Positions 10,249 to 20,730 of a stretch of 64,000 nt of DNA are shown here, piece after piece (position 1 is the first letter of the stretch; each line of letters starts with the position of its first letter). The position numbers and the translations under genes were made by a program. This stretch comes from Aspidiotus rigidus (Eukaryota > Arthropoda > Insecta > Hemiptera > Diaspididae). The stretch spans positions 24,133,501 through 24,197,500 of the forward strand of contig JAVHKY010000003.1 in the NCBI GenBank assembly GCA_035079385.1, read 5' to 3'. The notes beneath the pieces were generated by a model. It did no database searches and was not told the DNA's origin. It saw only the letters and a program-made list of their open reading frames with translations.

Positions 10249-10795
10249 TTAACCACCTCCATCTGTTCTTAAATTTCTCTTCTCTGCATGCGGTTTCCTA
10301 CATGTATGACTCAATAATTCTCTCGGCTTTGGGCTGTTCTTTATTGCAGTGTTTGTGGAACAAAGATTCCCATTTTCAATTTCCTTTGATATTTCGTGCT
10401 CCTTTCTCCTGATGTTGAACTGTGTCCTAGTCTCACCAATGTAGATGTCTTTGCACTGTATGCAACTAAGCTTGTACACTCCACTCAAGTTCTAATTATC
10501 CTTTTCTTCCGTTCGGTCATTGCTTATTATCTTCACCATGGGTGGGTTTCTATGTACGTTCGCATCCGCGTCATAACCACTGAACGGCTTCATTACCTTG
10601 TTTGCGTACTTTCCCGGGTATGGAACTGATCCGGAGTACTTTCTCATCGTGCTTTCCTAGATTCCCTTCTCTGCTGCCATTTTCCTAAGGACTTCCTCAA
10701 CCCCGCCTCTAGAGTAGCGCTTGCTTGATGCGATTTGCTTCGCTTTCCTCTTTTCTTCATTGTTCTTCAGGGTAGAAATTGCTAGGTAGCAGTGG
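10249..10795 (-). pseudogene. PLE-B linker and GIY-YIG endonuclease, broken (minus copy)
   Basis: Minus-strand reading shows the linker (CYLAISTLKNNEEKRKAKQI) followed, after frame changes, by the GIY-YIG start SGVYKLSCIQC and IYIGETRTQF, then RRKEHEISKE. The C-terminal part of the nuclease is degraded. It matches the plus copy at 10796-11640 in inverse orientation. Confidence 0.78.
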
Positions 10796-11640
10796 TTGCT
10801 GCCCTTCAAGTTCAGAAACTCGATCAAACACTGGGCCAGATATGTAGATGATATCCTAATTGTGTGGTCAGGCACTAATGGACAGGTGGATCTATTCTTT
10901 TCAGAAATGAATGCGATGAATGAGAGCATCAAATTCACAGTGAGAAGCCGACGCATACTGACACCATCATCCCAAATGACTCCTACCAGCACCCCAGGCA
11001 TAAGTTAGCGGCAATCCAGAACTACTGCTATCGGGCAATTTCTGTCCTCAAAAACAATAAAAAGAAGAGGAAAGAAATCGAGATAGTAAAGCAGATCGCA
11101 GAAGCCAATGGTTACCCCAGAGGCGAGGTGGATGGAATCTTTGGGAAAAGGTAACAAAGAAAGGAACCCATGATGGCATAGCGAGAAAGTACTCCGGATC
11201 GATACCATATATAGGAAAGTACCCAAACAAGGTGATAAAGGCAATGGCTACGACGTAAATGTGGGTATCCAGAATAACCAACCCATGGTGAAGAGAATCA
11301 GCAATGACCAGACGGAACAAAAGGACAAGGAAAGCTCGAGCGGAGTGTACAAACTCAGTTGTGAACAATGCGAGGGAATCTAGATTGGTGAGACTGGGAG
11401 AAAGTTTGAGATCAGGAAAAAGGAGTACAAAACGTCGAGGGAGAAAGAAAATGGCAAGTCACTGTTTGGGAAACACGGTAACAAAGAAAACCACGATGGA
11501 GAAGGAATATTTGAAGTCATGCATGTAGAGAATCGCACAAAGAGAAGAAAACTCTGGGAACAAATGGAGATTGCAAAAGCCAAGAGGGAGAAAGCCAGCA
11601 TCTTGAACAATGTAATCACATTTGACAGCGAAAAATTATT
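10796..11640 (+). pseudogene. PLE-B reverse transcriptase end, linker and GIY-YIG, broken (plus copy)
   Basis: Begins inside the reverse transcriptase with RYVDDILIVWSG (catalytic YVDD) and ESIKFTV at 10796-10945. After a frame change it goes on with DTIIPNDSYQHPRHKLAA and CYRAISVLKNNKKKR, then KQIAEANGYPRGEVD. The nuclease domain follows at about 11335: SGVYKLSCEQCEG, then a TAG stop (11381-11383) at the Tyr of the YIG motif, then IGETGRKFEIRKKEY. That stop and at least two frameshifts make it dead. Confidence 0.8.
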
Positions 11641-11908
11641 CGGCCTGGTGATTGGACGAAAGAAGAAGAACAGAAACAACCAATGAGACGGCAGGATTCC
11701 AGATAGCCAATAGAAACGCAGCACTTGGGACAAGAGATTGAACCAATCACAAAACAGTATGTTTTAGCCAATAAGAGCACAATGTCATATTTTTGTAAGA
11801 ATAAGTTTCTAAGAAGTGAACCAATCACAACACAGCATTGTTATAGCCAATAAGACCACTGTGTTATACTATAAAAACTCATGGTTAAGGCCTTGTTCTC
11901 CAGTTGCG

Positions 11909-11950
11909 ATACAACTGATGATGGGATAACACCCGAAAGTACTCTTGTAT
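11909..11950 (+). ncRNA. Hammerhead-ribozyme-like motif, right end of PLE-B
   Basis: Stem I ATACAA (11909-11914) pairs fully with TTGTAT (11945-11950). Core CTGATGA is at 11915-11921, followed by one unpaired T. Stem II GGG pairs with CCC (11923-11925 with 11932-11934). GAA is at 11935-11937, stem III AG pairs with CT around TA, and the cleavage triplet CTC ends at 11944. The 6-bp stem I and the complete core make this the cleanest hammerhead candidate in the window. It lies near the 3' end of the plus copy, where PLE hammerheads are expected. Confidence 0.68.
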
Positions 11951-12104
11951 AAGCAACTAATAAAGTAGATTTGTACAATTGGAAAGCCCTTTTTCATCAG
12001 TTCTATTGTAATTATTGGATGAAGAAAGAAGAAAGAATAGACGCCACTGAGAAAATGGAAAAACAGGAGGAAACAAGAACAGAAACCAAGATGATGATGA
12101 ATAA

Positions 12105-12425
12105 ACTCTCTCGATTAAACCTGGTTCTGGAACAAACTCGTTAATAATCCCGCAGTTTTCATCAGATCTATGACGTACAAGCCCAATAGCATTTAAAGCT
12201 ATTCGTTTACGAAAATTATTTTCCTCGTGGATTTAGATTTCATTGCCCTTCTCATATATGGGCTGCGAAAGCAAATTTATCATTCAAAGCATGGAGGTGT
12301 TCGTTGATTCTGTAGTAGTCGGCTGCGGTGGCCAGTTTCGCTTTTCTAAACTGCCGGGGGCAGTCTTTGCTTTTGAGTTCATGAACTCCATTCCTTTCGC
12401 TTTCTAGGAAAGGATCCTAAGTTTC
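12105..12425 (-). pseudogene. Penelope-like GIY-YIG endonuclease fragment (family E)
   Basis: Minus-strand translation in shifting frames gives NGVHELKSKDCP, INEHLHALND and FAFAAHI, then IHEENNFRKRIAL, RHRSDENCGIINEF and VPEPGLIERVY. The last part aligns with the C-terminus of PLE-A (LLHKENSYRKRIAL) and of the right-edge copy (YIPEEGLIELVYG). The YIG segment itself is scrambled. Short dead fragment next to PLE-B but from another lineage. Confidence 0.65.
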
Positions 12426-14434
12426 TTTAAAAAAAAAAAGCTTACCTGAAGTGATATGAGAATTGGATGTGGGTCGAGAAGAAAGTAGCTTTGGACATTT
12501 TTCAATGCCCAGAAAACATTTTTCATTTGACAGTTTATTCAGAAGGAAATCTGAAACTCCTTTTTACGTATAGACTTGAACAGTTCGTAGTATTGATTGC
12601 GGATTCCCCCCCCCCCCCATTTTTGGTAGAGGGATTTTATCTCTTTAATCCTGTCCTTCCCTCTGCTACGAGTAATTATTTGAAAATAATACACAAAACG
12701 TATCTCGAGCTATTATAACCGTATCAAGAGGAGATGATATCGAATGAAAATCCCAGTTAGATGAGCACAAAAAAAGAAAAGAAAAAAATCGACGAAAAGA
12801 TTTACTTTCCGTTCTGTACCAAAAGGAGACAGTATAGCTGTACGCTGTTATTGCGTATATTTGTAGTTTCATTATTATAGACCTAAAAATCGTTTATTTT
12901 CTTCATATAATTTCTCTATAAGTTTAAATTTAGCTGATTCGCTTCCCGTTTAGCGTTTATTGCTTTTTTCTTTTTAAACGGCATATTCCCAACGACCAGT
13001 TCACGTTCGCAATCTAGGTCGTTACTGCGTGGCGACGTTTTTCAAGTCACCATTTACGAGTATAAGTACCATAAATGTGAATTTCAAGAGAGAGAAAAAA
13101 AAATTAGCGCATCGTTTACAAAACGAAATTAGACTTTGCCCCTGGTCACATATTCCTATAAAATTATTCCTGATTGTGTAATCCGAGACCTTTGAGTGTA
13201 AATTCCACGAATGAATGAATTACTTACATTGCGCAGCAATTGTAAGAGTTTTGTTCGAGAATTTATGAAAGCTGTCTCAACATACTACTTCATGAGCGAA
13301 AATGTTGGCGATTGGCGCGTCCGTGATACTTGGTACATTTTTTCAACCCGACGAGAATAATCCTTTTTATCTTGAAACTCTCATTTGTAAAAAAGTTAAT
13401 TTAATTTGATTTCTAAACGGTTCTCATGCAAACGTAATCAGAAGTTAAAGAGAGGAATAAAAAAATGCTGCTGAATATTTTTCAACTCGACGAGTTTTCT
13501 GCTTGATTACGATTACTTCTCTGTTCGAAGTGTTCTTTCGAAAGAGTGAAATAAAAATAAAAAAAATTGAGGTAATTTCTAGAAAATCAGTGTCTGTCGA
13601 TGATTATCTGTAGAGCGCGAAAAATAAACCCTGGGAAAAGAAGGAAAGAAAATACGTCAAGACTGCACTGCATGAAAATAGGAAGCGGAATAATTGATTT
13701 TTAATTATATTCTTCGATAGAACAGTGTTACCAACCCCTTGTTTGACTGATTACTATAAACGAACCGTATCGCGCGTCATATTTCTATCGCGAAGCGGAA
13801 ATATTCGAATATGAAAAAGTGGCACGAAATCGGCGAACGAGTATAATGTATTGTTCACGAAATCAGATAACGATCCCGGCGACGAATAAAAAGGCTCGGA
13901 AAGCCGTTGTATATACTGTATGATTTTATTTAGGATTTAAACGTCGGCTCGTTCGGAGTATGCACATAACTTAAGCCGTTTTACGGGATCAAAATGGAAA
14001 TCGCATGTATCACGGAAGCCGTCAAAATCCTGTAAGAAATATAAGTTTATATATTCTACGAAATATTATAATTAAAACGGCACGCGCGGTAGAAAATATT
14101 ACTAGAGAAAGAAAAATAATTATATACCTAACTACCGAGCTCGAATTTGCGGTCAATATCGTTGAGGTTTGCGTGGCTCACTCGAAAACAAAACCGTGGT
14201 CCTTGATGGCCAGGCACTTCCCGAATGGACTTTTGGAAGAGACGGGAGCTCTTCATTCATGAACGGAATTCATGATCATCCGGAAGGGAGAAGGTATTTT
14301 GCAATTTTTCTACGCATTGAAGAAATTAGAATTTTTTCGTCAGAAGTCCTCACATCCCACCTTGCAGAAGAATTCAAAAGATCTAGTGCTGTACAGTTCA
14401 AGTACACAAACGGTACCCAATATCTCCTGAAAAA
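12426..14434. other. Unassigned AT-rich sequence
   Basis: No coding or repeat family recognised. Contains a poly-C tract at 12606-12618. Open frames at 12467-12718, 14005-14262 and 14169-14555 show no known motif, and the last runs into a MITE. Confidence 0.5.
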
Positions 14435-14811
14435 CACTACACAACAATTGGAAAATGCAAGAACGAAATTATACGATTCTAAAAGTTTTTTCGACGCTGA
14501 TCACGATGCCGATGGCCGCCGTTTTTCAAAATTGGCTCTGGTTATCGAGAAATGAACATATCAAGTTCCCGCGAATTGTAGCGACGCGCAGTGTATGTTA
14601 CCCAGCTATCGAATTTCGCGAGTACGAGAACATACGCTGCGCGTCGCTACGATTCGCGGGAACTTGATATGTTCATTTTTCGATAACCAGAGCCAATTTT
14701 GAAAAACGGCAGCCAACGGCATCGTGATCAGCGTCATAAATACTTCTAGAATCGTATAATTTCGTTCTTGCGTTTTTCAATTTTTTTTTTTTTTTTTTTT
14801 TTTGTGTATTG
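14435..14811. mobile_element. CACTA-like palindromic MITE, copy 1
   Basis: A 377-bp element whose two halves are inverse complements over most of their length, with the centre near 14590-14620. It begins CACTACACAACAA and ends with the decayed inverse (TTTTGTGTATTG). AAA lies directly on both sides, a possible 3-bp target duplication. A second copy at 47032-47405 shares the whole structure. A CACTA start with a 3-bp duplication fits the CACTA (EnSpm) superfamily. No transposase, so non-autonomous. A poly-T run (14781-14803) sits near the right end. Confidence 0.72.
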
Positions 14812-16288
14812 AAATCAACTACAAATATTTGTTCCCCTCAAACTCATGGAATCATTCAGGCAACTCGATTCGCCCTTCGACCTTTTTTTGAAGTTTGTTC
14901 TCTGATCGGAAAAATAAAGGATTATCTGCTGGAGAATGTAGATCAAGTTTCGAGTTTTATAACCTTTCCACCAAAGTCAGATTACCCCACCTTGCTAATG
15001 CCTCATTTGAATTCTTTAGGGTAGTGCCCAGCCTATGAAGTTATCAAGGTAGCCCTATTTAGGGACATGACGTCAGATAGAAATCATTAATGCTAGTTTG
15101 ATTAGAAAGCTCGTAGGACGCTCTAGGAGCTAAGTTATATATTGACGCCGAATTAAAGTTTCGGCCATCATACACCCTAATTTCTGCTCTTTTCTAGTAA
15201 TGAGATTTGGCGCCGGAGCAGCGATAGATAATCTTAGATGTACAAGAAGTTGGACTTCTGAGTTTCTGTGAAGAAAAGCTTCAATTCCTTTCATATTTTA
15301 TCAGTATGATTTTCGCTTGTGTTGCATTTGCAGCCGCCTGTCCTACATTGCGGAGTGGGTGCAAGTTTTGTAAGCATCATAACTTTCCTTCAACGCCGGC
15401 ATCGACCTTTTTGGGGTTAGTTTTAGTGTTAAAAGAATCTCCTCGGCGAAAACCCTCTTCTTGGCATCTGCCAAGCTGCAGTGGCCCAAGCAAGCAAACA
15501 CTTACCCACACCCCAGACACTACTTAGAACTAAGTCGCTGTTGGAGTATCTTCTTTTTCTCTCTTGATGTCCTAGGCTTTATCTTCTTCCTGCAGTATAG
15601 TGTCTTCTGCTTGTGGATGGTACACAGGTGTTGAGTAGGCTAGGGTGGTTCTGCATTAGCTTATTACGTTCTCTGTCCATCTTCTACTTCTTACCCGCAG
15701 CTGCATATGCAGACACCCTGGTTCCATGCTTCTTCGAAACTTAGCATGATGGCCGCTAGAAAATATGACCCAAATCTCTTGAAGGGGCCGATGTATTCAC
15801 GCCTCACACTCAAATAAGGTGTGTTTTGGTCCGTCATTCCGCCCTCAATTTCAAAGTGAACACGTTGCCTCCTCAACTTTCTTCAACTTCTCATGGAGCC
15901 ATGGTCGATCGCTTAACACCAGCGTCAGGTGAATGTTCATCATTCTGACCATGGACTCGGTTCATCCTTTCATCAAGGTCGCGTATTAAATTCTACCGTG
16001 TTAACGAAAAACATCCTATCTACAGCGCGAGAAATTTTTCAGAAGAGCGAAAAAACGTTTAAGGGTGTGCTTTACTTGTTCGGAAACTCTGAAACGGTGT
16101 ACGATAAGTTGCATAAACATCCCCAAAAACTCTGCAAGGTTCGGGAAGCCAGCGGTCACTACGCGACGCTTGTCGGACGTGCGTGGGTAGTCCTTGTAAC
16201 AAATGACGAGGAATGATTTTGTAAGGTCACATCTCAGGGCTTCTTTTTCCGACGAATTATTTTGATCTTCGGAAATGTTGTACAGAAG
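14812..16288. other. Unassigned sequence with a dispersed repeat
   Basis: Apart from the dispersed repeat at 15310-15545 nothing was recognised. Frames at 15691-15876 (minus) and 15929-16216 (plus) lack known motifs. The segment is less AT-rich around 15300-15950, in keeping with an old retroelement body. Confidence 0.45.
15310..15545. repeat. Dispersed repeat, partner at 32895-33125
   Basis: Shares a long run of matching blocks with 32895-33125, such as TTGCAGCC, TTGCGGAGT, CAACGCCGG(C/T)ATCGACCTTTT and GAATCTCCT(C/-)GGCGAA, in the same order and orientation. On the minus strand a related peptide reads through both (EEILLTLKLTPKRSMPAL here, QEILPTLKLYPKRSIPAL there). It may be a piece of a retroelement, but I could not name it. 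Confidence 0.7.
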
Positions 16289-16451
16289 GGTTCAACAAAA
16301 GGCGCTATCGGAACGGAATCCTGAATTTTGGCTCCAAGAGAATTTCACTCTCGTCAGAAAATAGACGAATTTTTACCAATTTCAACGTTGAATTGAGAAA
16401 GTATAAGAAAAAATTTTAAAATTCTGCTTCGATAGCGCCCCTGGTTGAACC
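16289..16451. mobile_element. Short MITE with ~22-bp terminal inverted repeats
   Basis: The left end GGTTCAACAAAAGGCGCTAT is mirrored by the inverse of the right end (GGTTCAACCAGGGGCGCTAT). Length is 163 bp, with AT-rich interior. No target duplication was evident, so superfamily is not assigned. Confidence 0.6.
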
Positions 16452-17089
16452 TTTCTGGAAAACATTCCAATTATTCAGAGAGATCCGTTGAAAATTCGAG
16501 CAGATGTTTTACGAGCATATTTTCACAAGTCAAGCACACCCTTAAATCGTTGCAAAACTGTGATTTTTCGTGGGAATTACGTGTAATTTGGTCGTTTTCA
16601 TTTGTTCGATTCTACCACTCATATGATGTACCGCCAGTGCTGCCAAGTTATTTATTTCTCTTGGAAATGCACATAAGTCATTCTGCTGCTGCAGAATGTT
16701 GACAAAAAATGACTTATCTGCTGTAAGTTCTTCTTGCTTCAAACGAACGCTGTCTTTCCTCCATGAAATGTTGAGAAAAAAACGTCATTTGATACTAAAT
16801 CGCAGGCTTTGCTCTCGTTCGATATAATTATGGAAAATTGCCTGCAGAGTTACGACTTTCTGTTCGAAATTTTTTGCATACAATATGAAAATCAGATTAG
16901 GTATAACTAGAAATCTTGATTTGATACTTGGAATCGAAGTCAAAAGCTAAGCAAGAAATGGTAGATATTAGGTGCCAAGCGTAAAGCATATTTTATTTTC
17001 TAGAAAGAAACATTTTTACATACTGTATTATGTAATTAGTGCATAAAAAAATGGAAAATATTATTTCGAATTCTTAAATGAACACTCCA
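16452..17089. other. Unassigned sequence
   Basis: No feature recognised. A short frame at 16445-16702 has no known motif. Confidence 0.4.
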
Positions 17090-17498
17090 AGGAAAGTTTA
17101 GTAACATGGGTGTAACGAAAGTAAGACTGAGAAATTATGAGAAAAAATCCTTAAAGAAACTATAAGCTAAGATTTTGATCGACTTTAACTCTAAAATGAA
17201 CAGCCCAAAAAACTTATCAGTAATAGTTTGAGAATCACAAAAGTACAGGACTCGAAAATTATGGAGAAAATCAGTAACGTTTGAGAATCACAAAAGCTTA
17301 GAAATTACGAGGGAAAAAAATAGTAATACTGGCACTTAATAACGAGCTAAGCTTTTGGTCAAAATTAATTTCAAGAAAAGTATCAGTAACATTTGGATAT
17401 CACAAAAATAAGACTTGAAAATTATGAGGAAAAATACCTACTTGAAAAAACTACAAGCTAAGATTTTGATCGATTTTAATTCTTAAATGAACAGCCCA

Positions 17499-18006
17499 TA
17501 TTGGCTTGATGATGCTAGTATAGATCGTTCGTTTGCTCTGGAGCGAGAGTGTCGATCTTGGTCCTAGTAACCAGTAATACTTCCTGGTCATTAATTTCAG
17601 TTGATTGCGCTTCTGACGAATGTGCTCGGCCCAATTCAGCTTGCTATCCAAGTGTAGACCGAGGTATCTGGCTGCTGCAACCTGGGGAACAGGTTTGCTG
17701 TCCAGGAAGGAGGGGCATGTCCTGTAACTCCGTAGAGTAAAATCCACTCGTTCAGATTTCAGCTCATTTATGGCAATTTTCCATCTCCTGGCCCAAACCG
17801 AGATTTTATTCAAGGACGACTGAAGTGTTTCTACAGCTTTTTCGTAATTCTCGTGCGTGGTAGCGACTGCAGTGTCGTCAGCGAAAAGGGCAGTGAGTGA
17901 TTTTTCATCGGTCGGGATGTCGGCAGTGTACAGTAGGTATAGGGTGGGCCCTAGCACACTGCCCTGCGGCACTCCGGCCTTGATTGGTGTGTACGGTGAA
18001 GTTTTC
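17499..18006 (-). pseudogene. LINE reverse transcriptase, middle part (inverted segment)
   Basis: Minus-strand frame with [20 protein letters not shown] (reverse transcriptase motif B region), ALFADDTAV (catalytic FADD, motif C), then [12 protein letters not shown] and [19 protein letters not shown], ending IIKPI at the left target duplication. The spacing and wording match Jockey-type LINE ORF2. The N-terminal endonuclease and the front of the reverse transcriptase are missing by 5' truncation. Confidence 0.9.
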
Positions 18007-18285
18007 GGAATCCAACTATGGGGCTCTGCTAAACCCACCAACCGCAAAACTATTCAAGTATTCCAAAATAAAATATTACAAATGATAACCAACGCCCCGT
18101 GGTATGTTACTAACAGTCAATTGCACGCTGATCTGAAGCTGAGAAACATCGACGAAGAATACGAGAAGATTACGATCAAGTACATAGCCAAGTTGCATAA
18201 TCACTCGAATGTCAATGCTATTGCATTATTAGATGCTGACTACCACCGCCGATTAAATCGTACTTACCCGCTAGATTTTATTTAG
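18007..18285 (+). pseudogene. LINE ORF2 C-terminal end (sense segment)
   Basis: Plus-strand frame starting [14 protein letters not shown], then QVFQNKILQMITNAPWYV, RNIDEEYEKITIKYIAKLHN, ending PLDFI and stop at 18285. This is the usual C-terminus of Jockey-clade ORF2. About 100 bp of 3' untranslated sequence with AATAATAAA precedes the poly-A tail. Confidence 0.88.
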
Positions 18286-18530
18286 CATGTAAAAGTTAAC
18301 TTAACTGTAAATATTATTCTCTCACACTCGCATTCATAGATTAAGTAAATACCATGTAAAGGTAGTCCTTAATAATAAAGTAATTAAAAAAAAAAAATGA
18401 ACAGCCCAAAAGCTTATCAGTACCGTTTGAGAATCACAAAAGTAGAGGACTTAGAAATTGGGAGGAAAAAACTAGTCTAATAATGGTCAAAATTAACTTC
18501 AAGAAAAGTATCACTTAAACTCGTAGAACG

Positions 18531-19399
18531 AATCGTGAGAACTGTCATCGTAATTGTAGTACCTACAAGTTCGTCCAAAAGAAATTTACTTAATTTTCAG
18601 ATAATTGTTGAAGGTCAGGATCGGGGTCGTAACAAACAGCCGAAGTATTCGTTCTTTCTGTTTGTGGAAGAGATTCACAATTGAGACGTGTTTGAACTGT
18701 CTTTATTGCAGATGGCCCGCCTGCTTTTTTGAGGGCTAAGGCTCGCAACAATTCTCCTCTCGATGACATCCTGCAAATTTGAAGATATAACTAAGACAAG
18801 AGCGAGAAGGATGCATTATTGTATTATCCATCAATACTTACTTAAGACACTAGACAGAGTAAATTTCGCATCGTAATTATTTGTCGTCTCTTCCTCTTGA
18901 CCAATTTGGAATTCAGAAAGGCAAAAAATACTATCACGATCCTCATTTCCCTTATCTGCTTCAAGATGAGACGTTTTTGCTCAACATAGTTGTGTATTTT
19001 CCATCACTCAATATAGATTAGAACTGCACTCATATTTAGATAGGATATTTTTGCCTAACAAAGTTTTTCGCGTCTGCACTCAAGTGCCAGATGCTCACAT
19101 AGGATATTCTTGTTCAACAAAATTCGAAAAACGATTCATAATAGGACATGTTACGTTCAAGTTTTTTCGATTTTTTGATACTTCTGGCCAAAGTTGAGCT
19201 ATTTTTGTGTCATAAACTTGTATTGATTTTCTCTTTCCAGATCCAAAAAGTCAATATGTGAAAAAAGTGTAGATAGGGTGTTTTTCGTTAACACGGCAAA
19301 TTAACGCTTGGGTCCTCCATATCCCAAGCTCACTCTAAGCAGTTCTTGCGTTCTATTCCTCAAGCGAGGAGCACCTGACCTACTTGACCCGTAAAGCTT
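18531..19399. other. Unassigned sequence
   Basis: No feature recognised. Confidence 0.4.
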
Positions 19400-20730
19400 T
19401 TTGATTAGTCGTCTCCTTTTCCTTGGTTTGAACACCATCGCTCCCTACTCAGCAAGGAGCTCGATTTTTGGGAAAGTGCCAATACGCGAAGGATCTCCGT
19501 CGAGGCTTGTCGGGTCCTTTCCATCCCTTTCCTTCTGTACGCTATCTTCATGGAATCTCCTCATACTGGGGCACCATTTATTGTATAGGAGGATCGACAA
19601 TGCTGTGTTCATCATAATCCTCCTCCTTGCTTCCTTCGCCCCTCTTATGTTTGTCATCAAGCGGCTTAAGTCACTTTTTACCCGCCTTTTTCTCTGCCGT
19701 CACCCAATGGTGCTTCAAGCTCAGCTTCGAGCCAAACCAGATGTCCAAATACTTTTTCACTTTTTTTATCATGATTTCCATTCTTTGCGCGGGAAAGTGG
19801 TGAGTTGAACTTCCATGGTATCCGTCTTTTCTACTGCAAGTTCTAGTCAGCGCAACATTCGCGTAGCAGATGAGCTCAAAGCCTGAAGGTAGCTTCACCT
19901 AATCACCTCGAAGGTTCCGTTAACCGAGAGTAGCCCAAAGACCGACCTACGGCACACCACAAGTAATGGGGCGCTTTATTGTACCAGCACTGCCATACAA
20001 AATAGATTTGACGTATCTGCATTTCAACTATCTGGAGAATGAGATCTTCGGCATGATCAAAATGTTAGTGTGGGCGTGTGTGAAGGCAACCACATAGTGT
20101 ACTGACGAGTGCCAAATAATTTGAACGTGTCTACATTCATAAAGTTTTTCGAAAAACGAACATCGGTATCCTAAACCGACTCCATTATCAACTTCTCAAA
20201 ATTTGCGTCTATACTTCATATTTACTGTCATATTATTAGGAATTTTTTGAGGAAATTAAATTGTAAAACGTCGATTCTACTTTGTACGGCAGAGCAGACG
20301 TCTCTCTTTAATTTTCCGACAGCTACCATAGCTGCTGATCATCTTGAGCAGGCATGCAAGCACTTCCGCGTCCATAAGAGCTACCAATATCTTCTCTTAT
20401 GGAATCGAGTTGAACGCATTTCGTATGTCGAGGCTGATTGCTGCGCAAAACTGACGCGTAGCTATTGCTGACTCGGCTATCCTCCCTAGCCTAATAACAG
20501 CATCTTATGTACAGCGTCCAGTTCGAAAACGGTAGTGACTAAATTTGAGATTGTACTTATCTTCTCTCGTTTCTCCAGGTAGCTCTAGAGTCGCCTGGCT
20601 TTCGCTCCCTCTAGAAGTTTGCCCACTGTACCTAGTACATAAGAGGATGGCAGGACTGCCAGGTGGTTATCTTTTTTTCCAATCAACTCTAGCTTGGCAT
20701 ATCTTAACAAGCAGGGCCTATCTATGAGTA
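19400..20730 (-). pseudogene. R1-like LINE reverse transcriptase, heavily decayed
   Basis: Minus-strand translations, with many stops and frame changes, keep the order of a LINE reverse transcriptase: SYVLGTVGKLLEGAKARRL (about 20580-20680), FRTGRCT and AAISLDIRNAFNSIP (about 20400-20540, motif A), then CGVP*VGLWATLG (motif B with a stop, about 19930-19970). Next comes LPSGFELICYA near 19880 where the catalytic ADD would follow, and MTNIRGAKEARRRIMMNTAL with SILLYN at about 19580-19660. The FNS and RGxxxxRRR wording is typical of the R1 group. No intact frame, so inactive and old. Confidence 0.75.

Larger units (their letters stand above)
10010..11985. mobile_element. Penelope-like element family B, two inverted partial copies
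   Basis: A minus-strand partial copy (10010 to about 10795) and a longer plus-strand copy (about 10796 to 11985) face away from each other, their 3' ends outward, as in PLE-C. Both ends carry a CTGATGATGGGATAACA hammerhead segment: intact-looking on the right, mutated on the left. The arms are far more diverged than those of PLE-C, so this insertion is older. Limits are approximate; no target duplication was identified. Confidence 0.8.
17485..18408. mobile_element. Jockey-like LINE inserted with 5' inversion (twin priming)
   Basis: A 14-bp target duplication, AAATGAACAGCCCA, flanks the insertion exactly (17485-17498 and 18395-18408). Between them the 5' part of the reverse transcriptase gene lies inverted (minus, 17499 to about 18006). 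The 3' part follows in plus orientation (18007-18285), with a 3' untranslated region and a poly-A tail (18386-18394). The protein breaks after IIKPIW on the inverted piece and resumes at GIQLWGSA on the plus piece, so only about two residues are missing at the junction. This is the arrangement made by twin priming. It is 5'-truncated and dead. Confidence 0.92.
17090..18530. repeat. Degenerate interspersed repeat units, split by a LINE insertion
   Basis: Units with AAATGAACAGCCCAAAA, CTTATCAGTAACGTTTGAGA, ATCACAAAAGTA and AAGCTAAGATTTTGATCGA recur irregularly at 17090-17498 and resume at 18395-18530. Spacing varies between roughly 110 and 180 bp. The LINE at 17499-18394 landed inside one unit. 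Confidence 0.7.

Noticed and set aside
14169..14555. 128-codon frame
   Set aside because: Its last third lies in the CACTA-like MITE and the rest has no recognisable domain.
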